Shown in pieces: positions 23,720-36,585 of a DNA stretch of 64,000 nt. Made by a program: the position numbers and the translations under genes. The notes under the pieces were generated by a model, which ran no database searches, was not told the DNA's origin, and saw nothing but the letters and a program-made list of their open reading frames with translations. Numbering within the stretch: the stretch's first letter is position 1; each line of letters begins with the position of its first letter. This DNA comes from Selaginella tamariscina (lineage: Eukaryota > Streptophyta > Lycopodiopsida > Selaginellales > Selaginellaceae): NCBI GenBank assembly GCA_003024785.1, contig PUQB01000109.1, forward strand, positions 210,272-274,271, in the 5' to 3' direction.

Positions 23720-26700
23720 CTTAAGTTTATAGTTTATTTATAGTATTTGAACTTTTAGTCCCACATATTTGGTCGAAGTGACTATTTAAATTTTAAATTC
23801 TAATGTGTATTAATTAAGTTTAAATTATAATAAGAATTTAATTAAATTGGATTTTGTTTTTAGTTTTAAATTTTATTTAAAATTTAATGTTGTTTAAAAG
23901 AGAGTTTATAATTTAATTTGTTAGAATTTTATTTCAGTTTTTTTTTTTAAAGAAATTATAACTATAAATGAAAATATATTAAGGTTTATTTGACATGTAT
24001 GTGTATTAAATTATGTGTTAAAGTGTGGTAAGTATCATTAAAATTCTTAAGTTTTTATTAAGTATGTTAAATTTAATATAAAATAAAATATATAATATAA
24101 TAATATAATAAAATAATAATATTAAAAATATATATATAATTTTTAAAGGTGTTGTAACTAATCTTTTAGAGTAATTTAAAAATTTTAATTAAGTTTTTAT
24201 TGTTGTGGAACAATAACCTGATTGAGTATCTTATGAATGTTAAATAGTTTATTATTGTTATTGTGAAACAAATTAATTTATTTAGACAACTAATAAGAAC
24301 CTTAAAATTAATTTATTTGATAAAATTGATTAAAATCAAGAACATAATATTAATAAATACTAAGTTGATGGATTTTATTAATGAAATTAAAATAGAAAAT
24401 AAGAATTAAGAATTAAAAACTTATCTTACAATGTTATTATTAAAATGTTTAGTCTTATTTATTATATATTTATCATGTGTAATTATGATCAAGTAATAGT
24501 TATGATTTAGAATAGAAAATTCAATATGAAATATTTATACGCCTTCATTATGATTTATGTACTTTAACATAAATATAATAATACTTATTCAATAAGTATT
24601 TATAGTGTACTTATGAATATATTAAAAGATCAAATAAATGCTTTTTCAAAAATATATTAACAAAGATACTTAATTAATTATAATTAGTTCTATAGTATAC
24701 ATAAGAAAAATTAATTATAATTAATATTACAAGTTGAAAAGAAAATTATAAGATAATGAGATGTTTTTGTTTTTAAAACAAAATTTACAATAAAGAATCA
24801 AATACTCAAGTGTTAAATTAATTAAATGTAATAAATCATTAGAGAGTCCATTGATAGGCAATATAGGGAATATTTAATATATTATAAATAATGATTAAAT
24901 TTTATGTATGTTATTATTGAATAATGAATATTGTTATAATTTTCATTTTTATACTTTATAATGTGAGGGCCTTCCTACACTTTGAAGTGTAAAAGAATTT
25001 TATATTAACTAATATATATATTTACCACTAATGTAAGAGTATTTTGCAGAGTGTGAAGGTCTTTCCACACTTTAAAATAGAATATACCTTCACACATAAA
25101 TTAATGACTCGTATTGGAAACTGTTTGCATCTCACTTCTCATTTTTTTTTTGCTATATTTATAATGCAAAAACTTTCTCGCATTTTGTAATGTGAGAAAA
25201 CTTAAAATAATATAAGACTTTTAGCACATAATTTAATACACAAATGACTAATTTATACTCTTTAATAACATTTAAATAAATCTTATTGTTTATAATTTTA
25301 ATATATTTCTATATAAATAAAATAATAAAAATCTTTTTGTATGTACATAACATTTAACTTAAAAGACTTAAATAAATTGATATTGGTTCCATTTTAATTA
25401 AAGTATAATAAAGATTTTAAATCAAGTTATAATTACTTGTACTATAAATAAAGTAAAGTGCAAGTTCATTAATGTGAAAGAAGATGTTTATTTTGTTTAA
25501 CCTATTTATTTATTTATGCATCTATATAAATTTTTATAATGAACAAGAATATAAACTTAACAATTCATATCCAAATGGTATTGATTATCCTTTAAAAATG
25601 TTAATAATTAACCTCTTAAAAATGTAAAAAATTATGTCAACATAAATAATCTTAAACATAAGTACATGCAAATGTCATAATAAAAGAATATAAATGATAT
25701 ACTTATTATTTATGTTACTATCGATCTTATATATGTAATAACTAATGAGTTATTTAGAAAAAAAATTCACCCATAAAACTTTAGATATTAAAGAGTTTAA
25801 ATTTATTAAATTTTACATTGATAAATTGAGTTTCACAATGTAAATAAGTTTATTAGTAAATAATTTAATAAAAAGAAAAGGTCTTACACATTTATAATTA
25901 AAAGAGAAGTAAGAATTCATTTAACTTTCTTAATTAATTGTACTACTTTGGAATGTTATAAAAATAAATATTAATTGGGAGGTAATAAAATGTATTAATA
26001 AAGCATTTTACAGTATGGATTAATTCAATTCTCTACAATTTGTTAGTTATTCAAACTTATAAAGTATATGTATTATTTTATTTATAACCTAAATGTAAGT
26101 ATTTTATTAACATTTTTTTTTTCTTTCTATATTTTACAAAAGTCCAAATGGTGCATGAGGCCTCTTAAACATGCTTACTTATGTGGATGCGAATGGGTGC
26201 TATTAAAATATGTCAAAGTTTGATTATGTATTAATAATGGTTTAATTTGATTTATCAAAAAAATACTATTTTTAAGGATTGCTAATGTTATATTAACTAT
26301 TTAAAATCATACTCATGCAATTGTTGTGATCATCATTTAGCAATGCTATATTCATACTTACATTAAATATAAATATTATAATAAAAACTAGGATGGGTAA
26401 ATGAAATATATCTCCTGTTTTATTGACAATTATATATATTTAAAACGTAGCTATTTAGTTATTTTAGCACAGATATTAAAACATTAATATATCTATATAT
26501 ATGTTCATATAAGTGCTCAAGCTTTTCTGCATTTCCAAAAAAAGAACTTTTCAATTATATACAGTTTGGGTAGCATACACGCATGTGTATATATGTATAT
26601 CTTCAGCTGATATATGTGCATATGTTACTTCATGGTGGTTGTCGTTCCCGCTAACCAGTAACTTAACGTGTTTGATTAATATGTTGACATCAGTTATGCG

Positions 26701-26804
26701 ATAATACAATTTATATTAAAGTTTAATTTATAATTTATATTGCAGTTAAAATATATTATATACAACTATATATTAAAGTTTATATTATCGACCTGTACAA
26801 GTTT
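23720..26804. other. Very AT-rich intergenic DNA
   Basis: About three kilobases of A/T-dominated sequence without long ORFs, splice-bounded coding signal or recognisable repeat ends. One local oddity is a thrice-repeated motif near 24960-25200 (AATGTGAGGGCCTTCC..., GTGTGAAGGTCTTTCC..., TAATGTGAGAAAACTT), each followed by ACTTT-type bases; it may be a decayed element. Nothing else is supportable. Confidence 0.5.
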
Positions 26805-27829
26805 CTAAGACTGTTGTTGTTGTTGTTGTTTCTGCCTTCTCATCCTGGCTGCCCAGCTATCCGGTTTCTCGTATTGCTTCGTAGCACTTCTTCTCTTGAG
26901 CCCGCTTAATTGCTCTTCCCATCTTGTTTTCCAGTCTGGAAACCCCTGTTACACAAACAATTTTAACAAAATACATATAACAACCATACATATATATATA
27001 TATATAATATATATATATATATAACTAAACAATGGAGTGACTTTGACATATATTGGTGACCATGCTTGCATGATTATTTATTATGCTGTTATTTAGTAGT
27101 GGACAATAACATTTGTGTGTGTGTGAGAGAGAGAGGTGTGCATCAAGTGGTTATGCAGGGTTTTACTACTTATCAACGAAAACCATGCATTAGTGTATAT
27201 ATATATTATATACAGATATTTGTCTCTAAGATAGTGGCTGAGGACTTCTGGAATTGTGCAAATAAATAAAATAAGCAAACTTAAAGAACAAGGTAAAAAA
27301 AAAACTAAATAGACATATGGTCAGATGTCTTGATTCATTCAAAATAAATAAAATACTAATTTTTCATGGATATACATATGGTCAGAACTGTAGTATCTTT
27401 GTCTTTATTCATTAGATAAATTATAGTATATAATTAAGTACTTACTTGGAAATCTGCTCCCCAGGAGACAGCAACCCCATGGGAATCAAGTGCACCGGAC
27501 ATGGCAAGATCGTACATGGCCCTCCTCCGGGGATCAGATAGCGTCTCGTATGCCTCCTGAAGAACAATGAACCTGCGAGTACATTCCTCGAGCTCCTCGC
27601 GAGGGCAGACATCTGGATGGCATTTCCTGGCCATCTGTCTGTACGCATTCTTTATGCTTGATAAATCTACATCCTGAGACTGAGACAGTCCGAGTACCTC
27701 GTAGAAATTCGGCCGCACGGTTCTCGGTGTGGCCGAAGCTGCTGCTGCACGCATTCTGAGACGCCGATTCTTACCGGATCGATGGTGCGTCGTCGTAACC
27801 GGAGAGAACAATGGACATGCTAGTGCCAT
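26805..27829 (-). CDS. J20: Chloroplast J20-type DnaJ protein
   Basis: Two exons, 27829-27446 and 26945-26805, joined in phase 0 with GTAAGT and CAG borders, give 174 residues. Residues 1-40 are rich in Ser/Thr/Arg/Ala with few acids (MALACPLFSPVTTTHHRSGK), as expected for a plastid transit peptide. A J domain follows (NFYEVLGL, YRQMARKCHPDVCP with the HPD loop, then FIVLQEAYETLSDPRRRAMYD). The C-terminal exon has the J20 signature WKTRWEEQLSGLKRRS and SWAARMRRQ, ending in six Gln and Ser. In Arabidopsis J20 hands misfolded DXS to Hsp70 in the plastid (family knowledge). The ATG at 27829 is chosen because the open frame further upstream has no ATG. The intron (500 nt) contains (TA)n at about 26990-27023. 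No frame damage: the best-preserved gene in the window. Confidence 0.9.
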
Positions 27830-28090
27830 GGATAAACACAAGAGCTTAGGGTTTCTTAAACAATTATTAATTAAGTGTAATTAACTTATATTCGAGCATA
27901 TTCCAGAATATTCTCAGAACCTTTGAACAAAACTTATCCAGACTTTTATGAAATACCTGATAATATCTCATACAGAGACAAGTGTAATGTATATAATACC
28001 ATATAAAATTGGGACGTGTGAGAAAGAAAGAATAAAAACATTATGAATATTAATCAAATGTGATATATATATATTTATTATAACTGCATA

Positions 28091-29339
28091 TTAATAAAAT
28101 AAATGTATAATTAACATACTCACAGAGACATTATTGAAAAACTTTGAAAATGCCGGAGTAAACATCCTAACAAACACCTGATTACATTTGATTGTTACTG
28201 AAGGCTCTGGATCGGACCGCTCTGGTACATCGCTCAAGAATGTGCCTCCCTCGGAGGGAACATTCTCCACCGATGCTGTCTCACTGTCCTCTCCACGTGG
28301 CATCACCATATTCCTGAACGATCGGAGTAACCCTCTTGTCCTCTTGTCCCTCCAGTGTCCCTGGAGCCTGTAACAGATATGTGTATATAATCCACCTGTC
28401 ATACTGACGTGGACACTCGGCCGACTACGTACTTGTTGTTTTTAAACCCGGTCACTCTGCTTGAAGCGTCAAACCGTTACATACGCGAGAAGACACATGT
28501 TAAACGTAAGACTAAAACCAATGTAAAACGTAAACACCATATACCACTCATTAAGCTACCTTCACCCACCTTGTGACTCCTGGAAAATGAAACCATGGAC
28601 TTCCTGCTTTTCTTTTTCAACGACTGTTGAATTCGTCGAGTACGGACGTCTTTGGATCTGTCACGTTGCAATTGTTTACGTGTATATATACATGCGTACA
28701 TACATATATACATACATGCAGACGAATATTTGCATTCGTATGACTTACTTGTCTAAATCTTCCACCATGAATGGCAGGTGTGAATGTGCATTCAGCCATC
28801 TCCTCCTTTTGTTTCTCTTTCCGCAAAGCATCCACTTTGGCTGTCCTTTCTTGTCTATCTAACAATATAAGCTTGTACCAGTCTCGCTTAGTGCTGCAAA
28901 GCACACGAATCATGTTAGTATAACATAAATACATGTGCATACACGTATACGTATACGTATATTTATATATTTATGTACCTAAACTGTCTCCTGCGAGCAG
29001 CAAGCCGCCGAGACAATCTGCACATCTTAAACTGGAATGGAAAAGGTTGGGTCTTCTCCCGTACTTTGAAAATGCCGTGCAAACCATTTGAACCAGTCTT
29101 TTTCTGCAAATGATAAAAACACCATTATAAACATCACACATACAACACTATTTGTACATGCACATAATATTTGTTTACCTGGGCTTTTTGCATGAGTTCT
29201 TGGAATGTATCATATGACAAGGAGCCTGTGCCATCATCCATTGACTTGATAACGTTTCTCTTCCACGATCTCATCCGATAGTAAGCTTGTATCGGCAGTT
29301 TCAAGATCCACATAACCACTCTGCATATATACATATATC

Positions 29340-29380
<41 letters not shown>

Positions 29381-29713
29381 CAAGTTCGATTCATGAACTC
29401 AAAATACCTTTCACGTACAAAATATCCAATATTGTATATTGATGTAGATTACACTAATGAACTATAGAACTGACATACCTCGTCTTTGTCGAGAATGATC
29501 AAATATCTGCTTTAACTTCCTCTCCTTCAGATGATCCAAGAGCTGTACAGACTTCGGTCCAACATAATGGGACTTTGCGAGCTCAATCCTCGTCTGCATG
29601 TCCTTGTCCAGCTGCGCTCTTTCTTGTCATCCATAGCAAACTTCATTTGATACAGAAACTCTCCTATAGGCAAAGCCCCTGAGTTTCTCTGCAAAACAAT
29701 AAATTCTTAACAT

Positions 29714-29762
<49 letters not shown>

Positions 29763-30005
29763 CTGTCCATGAGGATTCCGACCAATTGCTGGAGTGAACA
29801 GTGGTTGACCAGTTATTGGATCGATAAGCTTGTCACCTCCACCGGCAGCATATTTCTGTCGTTTCTCAGCTAACCTTTCTGCATACTGCAATAGCCTGTC
29901 GAACACCGTGGTGCCCTGAAGTGATTCCTCAATGTGGCCACCACTAGTCTTGTTGATGTGAGGGTGAAAAGTCACACTGTAAGAAAATGGTAATATATAA
30001 GTAAC

Positions 30006-30044
<39 letters not shown>

Positions 30045-30495
30045 CTTACCCTTCAGGATACCATTGCATATACTCAGCTTGCCGCCTTCTCCGATGCTCG
30101 GCATCATAGAACAGCTGTTCAAACCTTGAAGTTGCCTGAACATCACGACGCTCAAAGGATTGCAAGTAGTTGATCCTCGGCTTGAATGTGCACTCCATAA
30201 GCCTGGCTTCCCAAAGCTACAATACAAAGGAAACACTAAGACATCAACAGATTTCAGATTCACTAAGTAGTAAATGAATGATACTAACCTCGTTCCGTAA
30301 CTCTTGCAATTGTTCCTGGTTCACTTTGTCCTGTACAAGCCGGTCCCATACCACTTCTGTTCTCTTCATCCTCTTTGCAAGCTTACTTCAAGCACACAAC
30401 ACAAAAGAGAGGCTAGTTAAAGCTTAAACATTAATGAAACACACATACACGCACACATACCATATTCAAATGAAGACACACACACACACACACAC

Positions 30496-30553
<58 letters not shown>

Positions 30554-31941
30554 TATTATGTATGTATGTATGTATGTATGTATGTATGTATTTTTGATTT
30601 ATACCTGATCTCGGGCTTTGGAGAGATAAGTTTCAACTCATTCATCTCATCCTCTTGTTGTTTTTTCTCAATGAGTCTCCTTCTCTCTTGAAACTTAAAA
30701 ATACCCTCTTGATACAAAAGCTCACCATAGTTTTGAAACTGTTGTGCTTCTCTTTCTCTGCTCATCATCAATCTCCTGCTTCTCTGTTAAAACATACTAT
30801 ATCTTAATATGTACATGTATTCAATGTGTGTGTGTGTGTGGTGTGTGTGTGTGTTCGTAATGAGAAAGCTTACCTGTGGGAAACGGGTCTCTCTTTCTCA
30901 ATTCTCTCTTGGTATTGTTCAGCTACCAGTCTAGCTTCATCTTCAATTCTTTGCCTTTGCCTCATATAGTCGGAGTAGAGTCGCAAACATATTGCCTTCT
31001 GCTCATTACAAAACCAAGAAATATATAGAACGACTGCGTGTGTATAAACACACCAAGATAGATCTCCCTTAAACATGGACAAATGTAGATTTACTTCACA
31101 TACTTATAAACAACTCACACACACGCACACGAAACTTACAATTCTCTCAGAAAGTTCAGCCTTTCTTTTATGCCTCTTCTTCTCTTTCTCTCCGCTTTGA
31201 CTGTCTTTGTGGCAAATGTATAAGTGTGTTGAAGCAGGCGCTCGGAGAACTTAGCGGGCTTAATCCCCTTCCGGGCAATCTGATACTTACGTATCTCTTC
31301 CACAGTCCTTGGCCTCTCCATGTACGCCCTCCTTGCTTCTGCGATAACATCCCTCGCTTTCTGGTGTTTACCGCCACCAAAGATGTGCCACTTGGATTCT
31401 TCCTCATGTTCTTTCTCCTCTCTACGTCTCTGTGACTCCGGGGTTGCCCTGTCTCGCTCTTCCTTATTGATGCTGTTGAGGTTGTATGTGATGTGCTCAG
31501 TTAACGGGTTGACAAACTGTAGCGGAAGGTCGTGCTCCTTGCAAAATGCTGTTGACACTTCCTCTGGTGAATCCCCATGCTTCAACTCTATTTGCTCCAC
31601 TCTCCCATCCTCAATCTCTACTGTTATTGATAGTAAAACCCTCCTCTCATCTGTAAACACATTCTCTACATGAGATTGTGTGTGTATGTGTGTGTTATCT
31701 GATGAACACTTGGTGGGTGTGATCTTCGAATAAGTATATTTTGTGCAATGGGAACGAAGATCATCATCTATTATTGATTTTCAACGCAACTCTTGGAACA
31801 GAAGAATATAACTTATTTGGGTCGACACTACAGAAGATTATGAACAGATTATCGGAAGATTACGATCGATGAGTGAAGATTATGAACAGGAAAGAAGACT
31901 TGCGTACCTTTGGAGTCCCCGCTGGGGCTCTCGCTTGACAT
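28091..31941 (-). CDS. EF-hand / coiled-coil protein resembling ciliary proteins
   Basis: Exon 1 (31941 to about 31908, MSSESPSGDSK) joins in phase to an exon at about 31656-31141 (DERRVLLSITVEIEDG... a ubiquitin-like start). Later exons encode Glu/Arg/Lys-rich helical stretches (AEARRAYMERPRTVEEI, REREAQQFQNYGELL), repeated 'F-x-P-x-I' boxes (CTFKPRIN, VTFHPHINK, LFTPAIGR, CTFTPAIHGGRF), and a degenerate EF-hand pair (DKDE/SGYVDLE, then MDDGTGSLSYDTF). It resembles uncharacterised proteins of flagellated eukaryotes; a sperm axonemal role is inference. Single-base slips occur near 29617 and 29491 (within the EF-hand) compared with the copy at 6.7-9.7 kb, which reads correctly at both points. 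The 3' end is uncertain; the last exon runs to about 28091. Introns hold (GT)n(GA)n, (TA)n and (TATG)n tracts. Confidence 0.6.
29344..29379. repeat. (TA)n microsatellite in intron
   Basis: TA run next to the EF-hand exon. The other copy of this gene has a shorter TA run at the matching intron (8465-8485). Confidence 0.85.
30009..30042. repeat. Compound (GT)n(GA)n microsatellite in intron
   Basis: GT repeats followed by GA repeats, immediately downstream of an exon donor on the minus strand. The paralogous intron at 7881-7933 has (CT)n(CA)n, the same compound tract in the opposite orientation and at a different length. Confidence 0.85.
30476..30590. repeat. (CA)n / (TA)n / (TATG)n compound microsatellite
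   Basis: CA repeats, then about 26 TA repeats (30497-30549), then about nine TATG units to 30590, all inside one intron of the minus-strand gene. Confidence 0.9.
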
Positions 31942-32294
31942 TTGGGTATACCTCAGATGAGTTTGAATCACATTTTCCTGTGGTAGCTGTGGAAAGCGAA
32001 TAGCCGGTTCATACGCGAGCGCCTGGGAGCCGATCCATACAATCTGCTTACTGGCGGCGGAGGCGCGATGAAGAAGCCCTAAGAGTGAACTCTTCGGAAA
32101 TGGCGCCCGTTCCGGACGGGCCGGGGGCTAATTCGCGGCATATATGTACGTGCGTGTATGCGTATATGTGTATGGGGCGTGTGTGTGTATGTATCCCTTT
32201 GCTCGACTGGAAAGCTCAACCGAAGCGTTGGTAAACAAACCCGGGGTCGTTCGTTACGAGAATTCCTCGCCAGCCCTAAAAGATCCCTGACTTC

Positions 32295-32330
32295 CCACGT
32301 CACGCCCCCTCGACCCACGTCATCCAGTAT
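32295..32330. promoter_or_regulatory. Paired CACGTCA (bZIP-type) motifs upstream of the EF-hand gene
   Basis: Two copies of CCCACGTCA lie 23 bases apart (about 32297 and 32320), some 360 bases upstream of the ATG at 31941. Their complement, TGACGTGG, is a hybrid of the as-1/TGA and G-box elements bound by plant bZIP factors (family knowledge). The surrounding 32030-32330 is GC-richer than its flanks, fitting a promoter. Binding is inferred only. Confidence 0.4.
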
Positions 32331-32499
32331 ATTCTCTACTTTATCTATAAGTACTAAGATACCTAGAATATTCGTCCAGGCACAAATATTCCATTGTAGT
32401 GTATATATAAATGATAGAGATGAGAAGTGCAACTTTAATACATGTACAAATATAATAAAACACGATTTATGTAGTAAATATAGCTCACACATCCAAACA

Positions 32500-34580
32500 T
32501 ATATGTGATATCATAATATATGTTTAAGTTTACGTACATATGTTAAATGAATTTGTATAGATATTTATATAATAAAGATAATTTATAAATTTTATATGGA
32601 AATACAAGGAAGAGCATCTTTAATATAGTTCGAAAAGACCAACCCACAAATAAATTGTTAAAAACATTATATTAATTTCTTTTTATTATTGTATGTGAGT
32701 AATCAATTCTTAATACTATATGCTTTACATATAGGGAAGTGTGATAAGGTTTTAAAAAATGGAGTTGATATGAAATTAATAAAGGTAATTATTTATTTGA
32801 ATTTTATTATAATTATATTTGATTCTTTATTATGATGTGTAACATTTAGAATGCTTTCTTTTTAATTATATATTTCAAAGAAAACCTACCATTAACACAA
32901 TTTGACAATGTGTGTATGAACATATTTTGTTTATTAAGAATTTTTTTATTTTTTAAGGTTTTTATATACTGCATAATGTTTTTACAAAGTACCATACCAT
33001 AATAAACAAGTTTCATCTTTTTACTGTACATGTTGTTTTATATAATATATTTTAATGAAGACATAACATAATTTGAAGAATTTTAATTTTTTATTATGCA
33101 TTATAAATGAAATTTAATGTTTTATATTGTATATTATTACAAAAAGTTAGAATGGAACTAAGGTTATAATAAAATTTATTACATATTGAATTAAAGTTGA
33201 TGATTAATGTACTAATAAATGATGTTATTTTATATTTTTAAAGTTAATTATTAAACCTCAACTTTTAGTAAAACTTTGAATAATAACATGTTAAAGGCTA
33301 AAGTAATAACCTCAATTTATATATGAAAATGTAAAAGTTATTTTATAAGATAATATGAAATTGTTAGAGTTAAGGTCAAACAAATAATAAAGTAAAATTT
33401 TTATAAATAAAGAAAATAAAAGTGATGTAATAAGAAAAATTAATTAAACACTAGATTGACTCATAATTTGTGTTAAACCAAAGTATTCTTATCTTAATTC
33501 TACTTTTTTATATATAATAATTTAAACTTAAATTATTCTTATTAAACTTTTTAAAGCTATCCAATGTGTATTATGTATATTCCTTATTCATAAAATGTTT
33601 TCAAAATATCCTAAGATATATTTTAATATTGCATTAATATACTTTAACGTTTGACATGATAAAAGTGAATTTGAAAGTAAATAAAATGTTATTAAAATAA
33701 TCATTCAAACTATTCACATGTTAAAAATGCATTCATTTAATAGTACACAACTATATGAACGTATCAAATTATTAAAATGTAAGAATTATTCTTATGAATA
33801 AGCATTCTACATGGTTTTTCAAAATTTATATGTAAAGAAATATAATGTTTGTCATTTTCAAATTTGTGATAAACTCTTGTATAGTAAAAATTAATAATTA
33901 AATAGTATTGTACATCATAAACCTCATAGATTCCTTTCGCAAACATAAAATTTAATATATTAACACATAAATATTTATTGTGTTAATGGGAGTGGGATTA
34001 ACTAAAAAAGAGGAAAAAAAATTTTGTAAATACTTTTTAAAAGAAAAGATGCCAGAACTTTTGAAATGAGTGTTGTACAAATCTTGAACTTATCTTTTTC
34101 AATTGAATAATGCTCGATGTGTAAGATGATAATTATTAATTTTAATTGTTAAATATAATAAATGAGGAGAAGTCCTTTCATAATAGTAAAGTATATCACA
34201 TTTATATTAATGTGATACTCTTAGAAATTCATGACGATTTTGACCAAATCATAATGATAACAAACATGTAAGTGAATAATGCTCTCACTAACCCAATAGT
34301 TATGGTGCATGTTTGCAAGTGTGAAGTGCTCTCACCTCGACCCACATCAAAATGGAATTACCACAATAATTATATGCTTTACACAAGTGCATAAATATGG
34401 AAACTATTAAATATTACATTAAGAGGCTTTCTAAAGACAATAGAAGGATAATGAAATAAAAATTAATAGTGGTGAGAAGTCGTTGGGTCCCTACTGAAGA
34501 CAACTCACATGATTATATGTTTTGAGGAAAGTCATGTGTTTTATATTTCATTATAAAAGTTATTATAATTTATATCTACA
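32500..34580. other. AT-rich intergenic DNA
   Basis: No coding signal, no repeat ends and no RNA gene recognised on either strand. Confidence 0.55.
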
Positions 34581-35642
34581 TTTGTCCTCGCCATTGACAT
34601 GATTCATCCTTGGCACTGAGGACATCATTCGTCTTTGGTGCCAAGGTAGATTTTAATATTTATTTGGTTTTGTTTCTGGCAATACAATTATGGACCAAGG
34701 AGGGAAAAAATCAACATGGCTAGGAAGAAAGGAAAGATAAAATTAATAAGATTAAACAAGATGTGTGCAACCATTAGATAATGACAATGGGGAAGTACTT
34801 CTCTTAGGCTCAAGAAGTGGATTGTCCTTGCATGCTGCCACTGATCAACAATTGGGGATAAGAATTCAAATTGAATGTTATGAATGCAATGTAATAAAAA
34901 ATGACTATAACCATACCAAAATTAAACGGGGAGATAATGACTTCCAAACCATGGGTGTATATAAAATGGATGTACTTTTAAGTAATTGAGGAATGCCTGA
35001 TAGTCTATCATGCTTTGACAGTTGGTATTGAGGGAATCATGAAAGACATAACCATTTGGTTAAAGGAGTTTCTTAATAAGATACACTAGAAATCACCTCA
35101 TCTAACATGGTATTCGTACAGTTTAAGAGTCTTTAGTATATTAAAGAAAGATAAGAGAGAACTCTTTAAATACCACATTCACCAAGCTACATGTCGTATG
35201 TTGCTGAGGTAAGAACACCCATTTTAGTTTATGCTAAGTATGACTTGATTTGCTTGTTTTTTAAATTTTACAAGTTTGGTAAACATTCCTCTTTCCTCTC
35301 GTTTATGCAATGGGCTTCAAGATGTAAATGTTATAACTCGAACACATTTGCATTTAATAACAAGTTGAATCTCAAGTTCTCTTCATGTGTAACAGATGAC
35401 GAGATTGAGGAAGTGTCCTTATACCTTGATTCAATGTGGTCTCAAAAGATGAGTTTGACTTCTACAATGGTATGAATGTTATACAAAGAGGTAAAGGAAA
35501 GCAAGTAAAGGGGAAAAGGCTATCATTTAGTTTTGGCCAAGATTCTAATGATGATGCATTGGAGCAACAAAGAACTATACATATTGATGATGAGAATCAA
35601 AAAAGGAGCTTGGGGCTCTGTCATGTGGCATCACATGCCTAG
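34580..35642 (+). other. Unrecognised coding-like fragments left of retroelement B
   Basis: Open stretches at 34765-34989, 35191-35475 and 35436-35642 overlap in different frames. The last reads VSKDEFDFYNGMNVIQRGK and then a Lys/Gln/Asp-rich tail ending four bases before the LTR-like TGTCACGACC. Composition is more balanced than the AT-rich DNA on the left. I do not recognise a family. It could be the remnant of a gene or transposon into which element B inserted. A short hairpin, CCTTGGCAC...GTGCCAAGG, lies at about 34612-34647. Confidence 0.3.
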
Positions 35643-35646
35643 GGAC

Positions 35647-35933
35647 TGTCACGACCTTGTGCAAAGGGCGAAACCTTTGAGTTGAAAGAAGGAGATTGTA
35701 TTCAAGAAAGAAATGAATATAAAATAAAACACAAGGCCGAAGACTGGTGTTGAATGATTATGAAAAACTTAAAATTGGAACCCTGTTTATATATCTGAGG
35801 TCCTGAGGATTGTGTGGTCCACAACTGGTCTGGAACATGCGTATAAATATACGCCTTGCTGTTGATGGTGTAATTCAACATCCAGAATCATACGGACAAG
35901 TTGGCTAACACATATGTGTGTTAGTGGAAAGGT
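35647..35933 (-). repeat. Element B long terminal repeat (left, 3' LTR)
   Basis: About 287 bp aligning to 44346-44699. It lacks about 65 bp of internal repeats (GGTCCATAATTGGT-type units) present in the right copy. Confidence 0.75.
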
Positions 35934-35987
35934 CTCGGGAAAAATTAACCCATGATCCTTAGAGTCAATGAGAAATGTGTGTTCTCC

Positions 35988-36480
35988 GTTCTCTGTCCGG
36001 AATATAGATTTGCATGTGGTGGTACTTCAACCCATTATTCACTCTACTGTCCGGAATATAGATTTGCATGTGGTGGTACTACAATCCATTATGAAGCTGG
36101 AAAGCAGCATGTGGTGGTACTTCAACCCATTATGAAGATGGACCACCACATGCTTCAACCCATTATGGTACGGGAAAGCGCGTTCACCAACAATTGGTTG
36201 GACTCAGGATGACTTGTTCTTATTGATCAAATGGGATTTCACATGGTACTGGAGCTAGGTACTTCAACCCATTATTCACTCTACTGTCCGGAATATAGAT
36301 TTGCATGTGGTGGTACTGCAATCCATTATGAAGCTGGAAAGCAGCATGTGGTGGTACTTCAACCCATTATGAAGATGGACCACCACATGCTTCAACCCAT
36401 TATGGTACGGGAAAGCGCATTCACCAACAATTGGTTGGACTCAGGATGACTTGTTCTTATTGATCAAATGGGATTTCACC
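35988..36480 (-). repeat. 237-bp tandem duplication with nested smaller repeats
   Basis: Two units (period 237 bp, measured on GACTCAGGATGACTTG at 36201 and 36438). Each contains shorter repeats of CATGTGGTGGTACTTCAACC and the complementary CCACCACATG, so each unit can fold into a hairpin. It lies where the integrase and 3' untranslated region of element B should be. Confidence 0.85.
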
Positions 36481-36585
36481 TGGTACTGGAGCTAAGTAAC
36501 TGCGACGAGATAAAGTATTTGCTTTGCCATTTAAACGACTGAGACGATTAATAATCACGTATCGGAACCGGAACAAAGATTGTGC

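Noticed and set aside
27066-27278. Two opposing ORFs of 61-67 residues
   Set aside because: They lie within the J20 intron, have no recognisable motif and overlap each other.
31226-31673. Plus-strand ORFs of 69 and 117 residues
   Set aside because: Antisense shadows of the well-supported EF-hand gene exon.
34765-35642. A host gene broken by element B
   Set aside because: Coding-like runs exist but no family was recognisable and no matching continuation was found right of 44700, so only a neutral entry is given.
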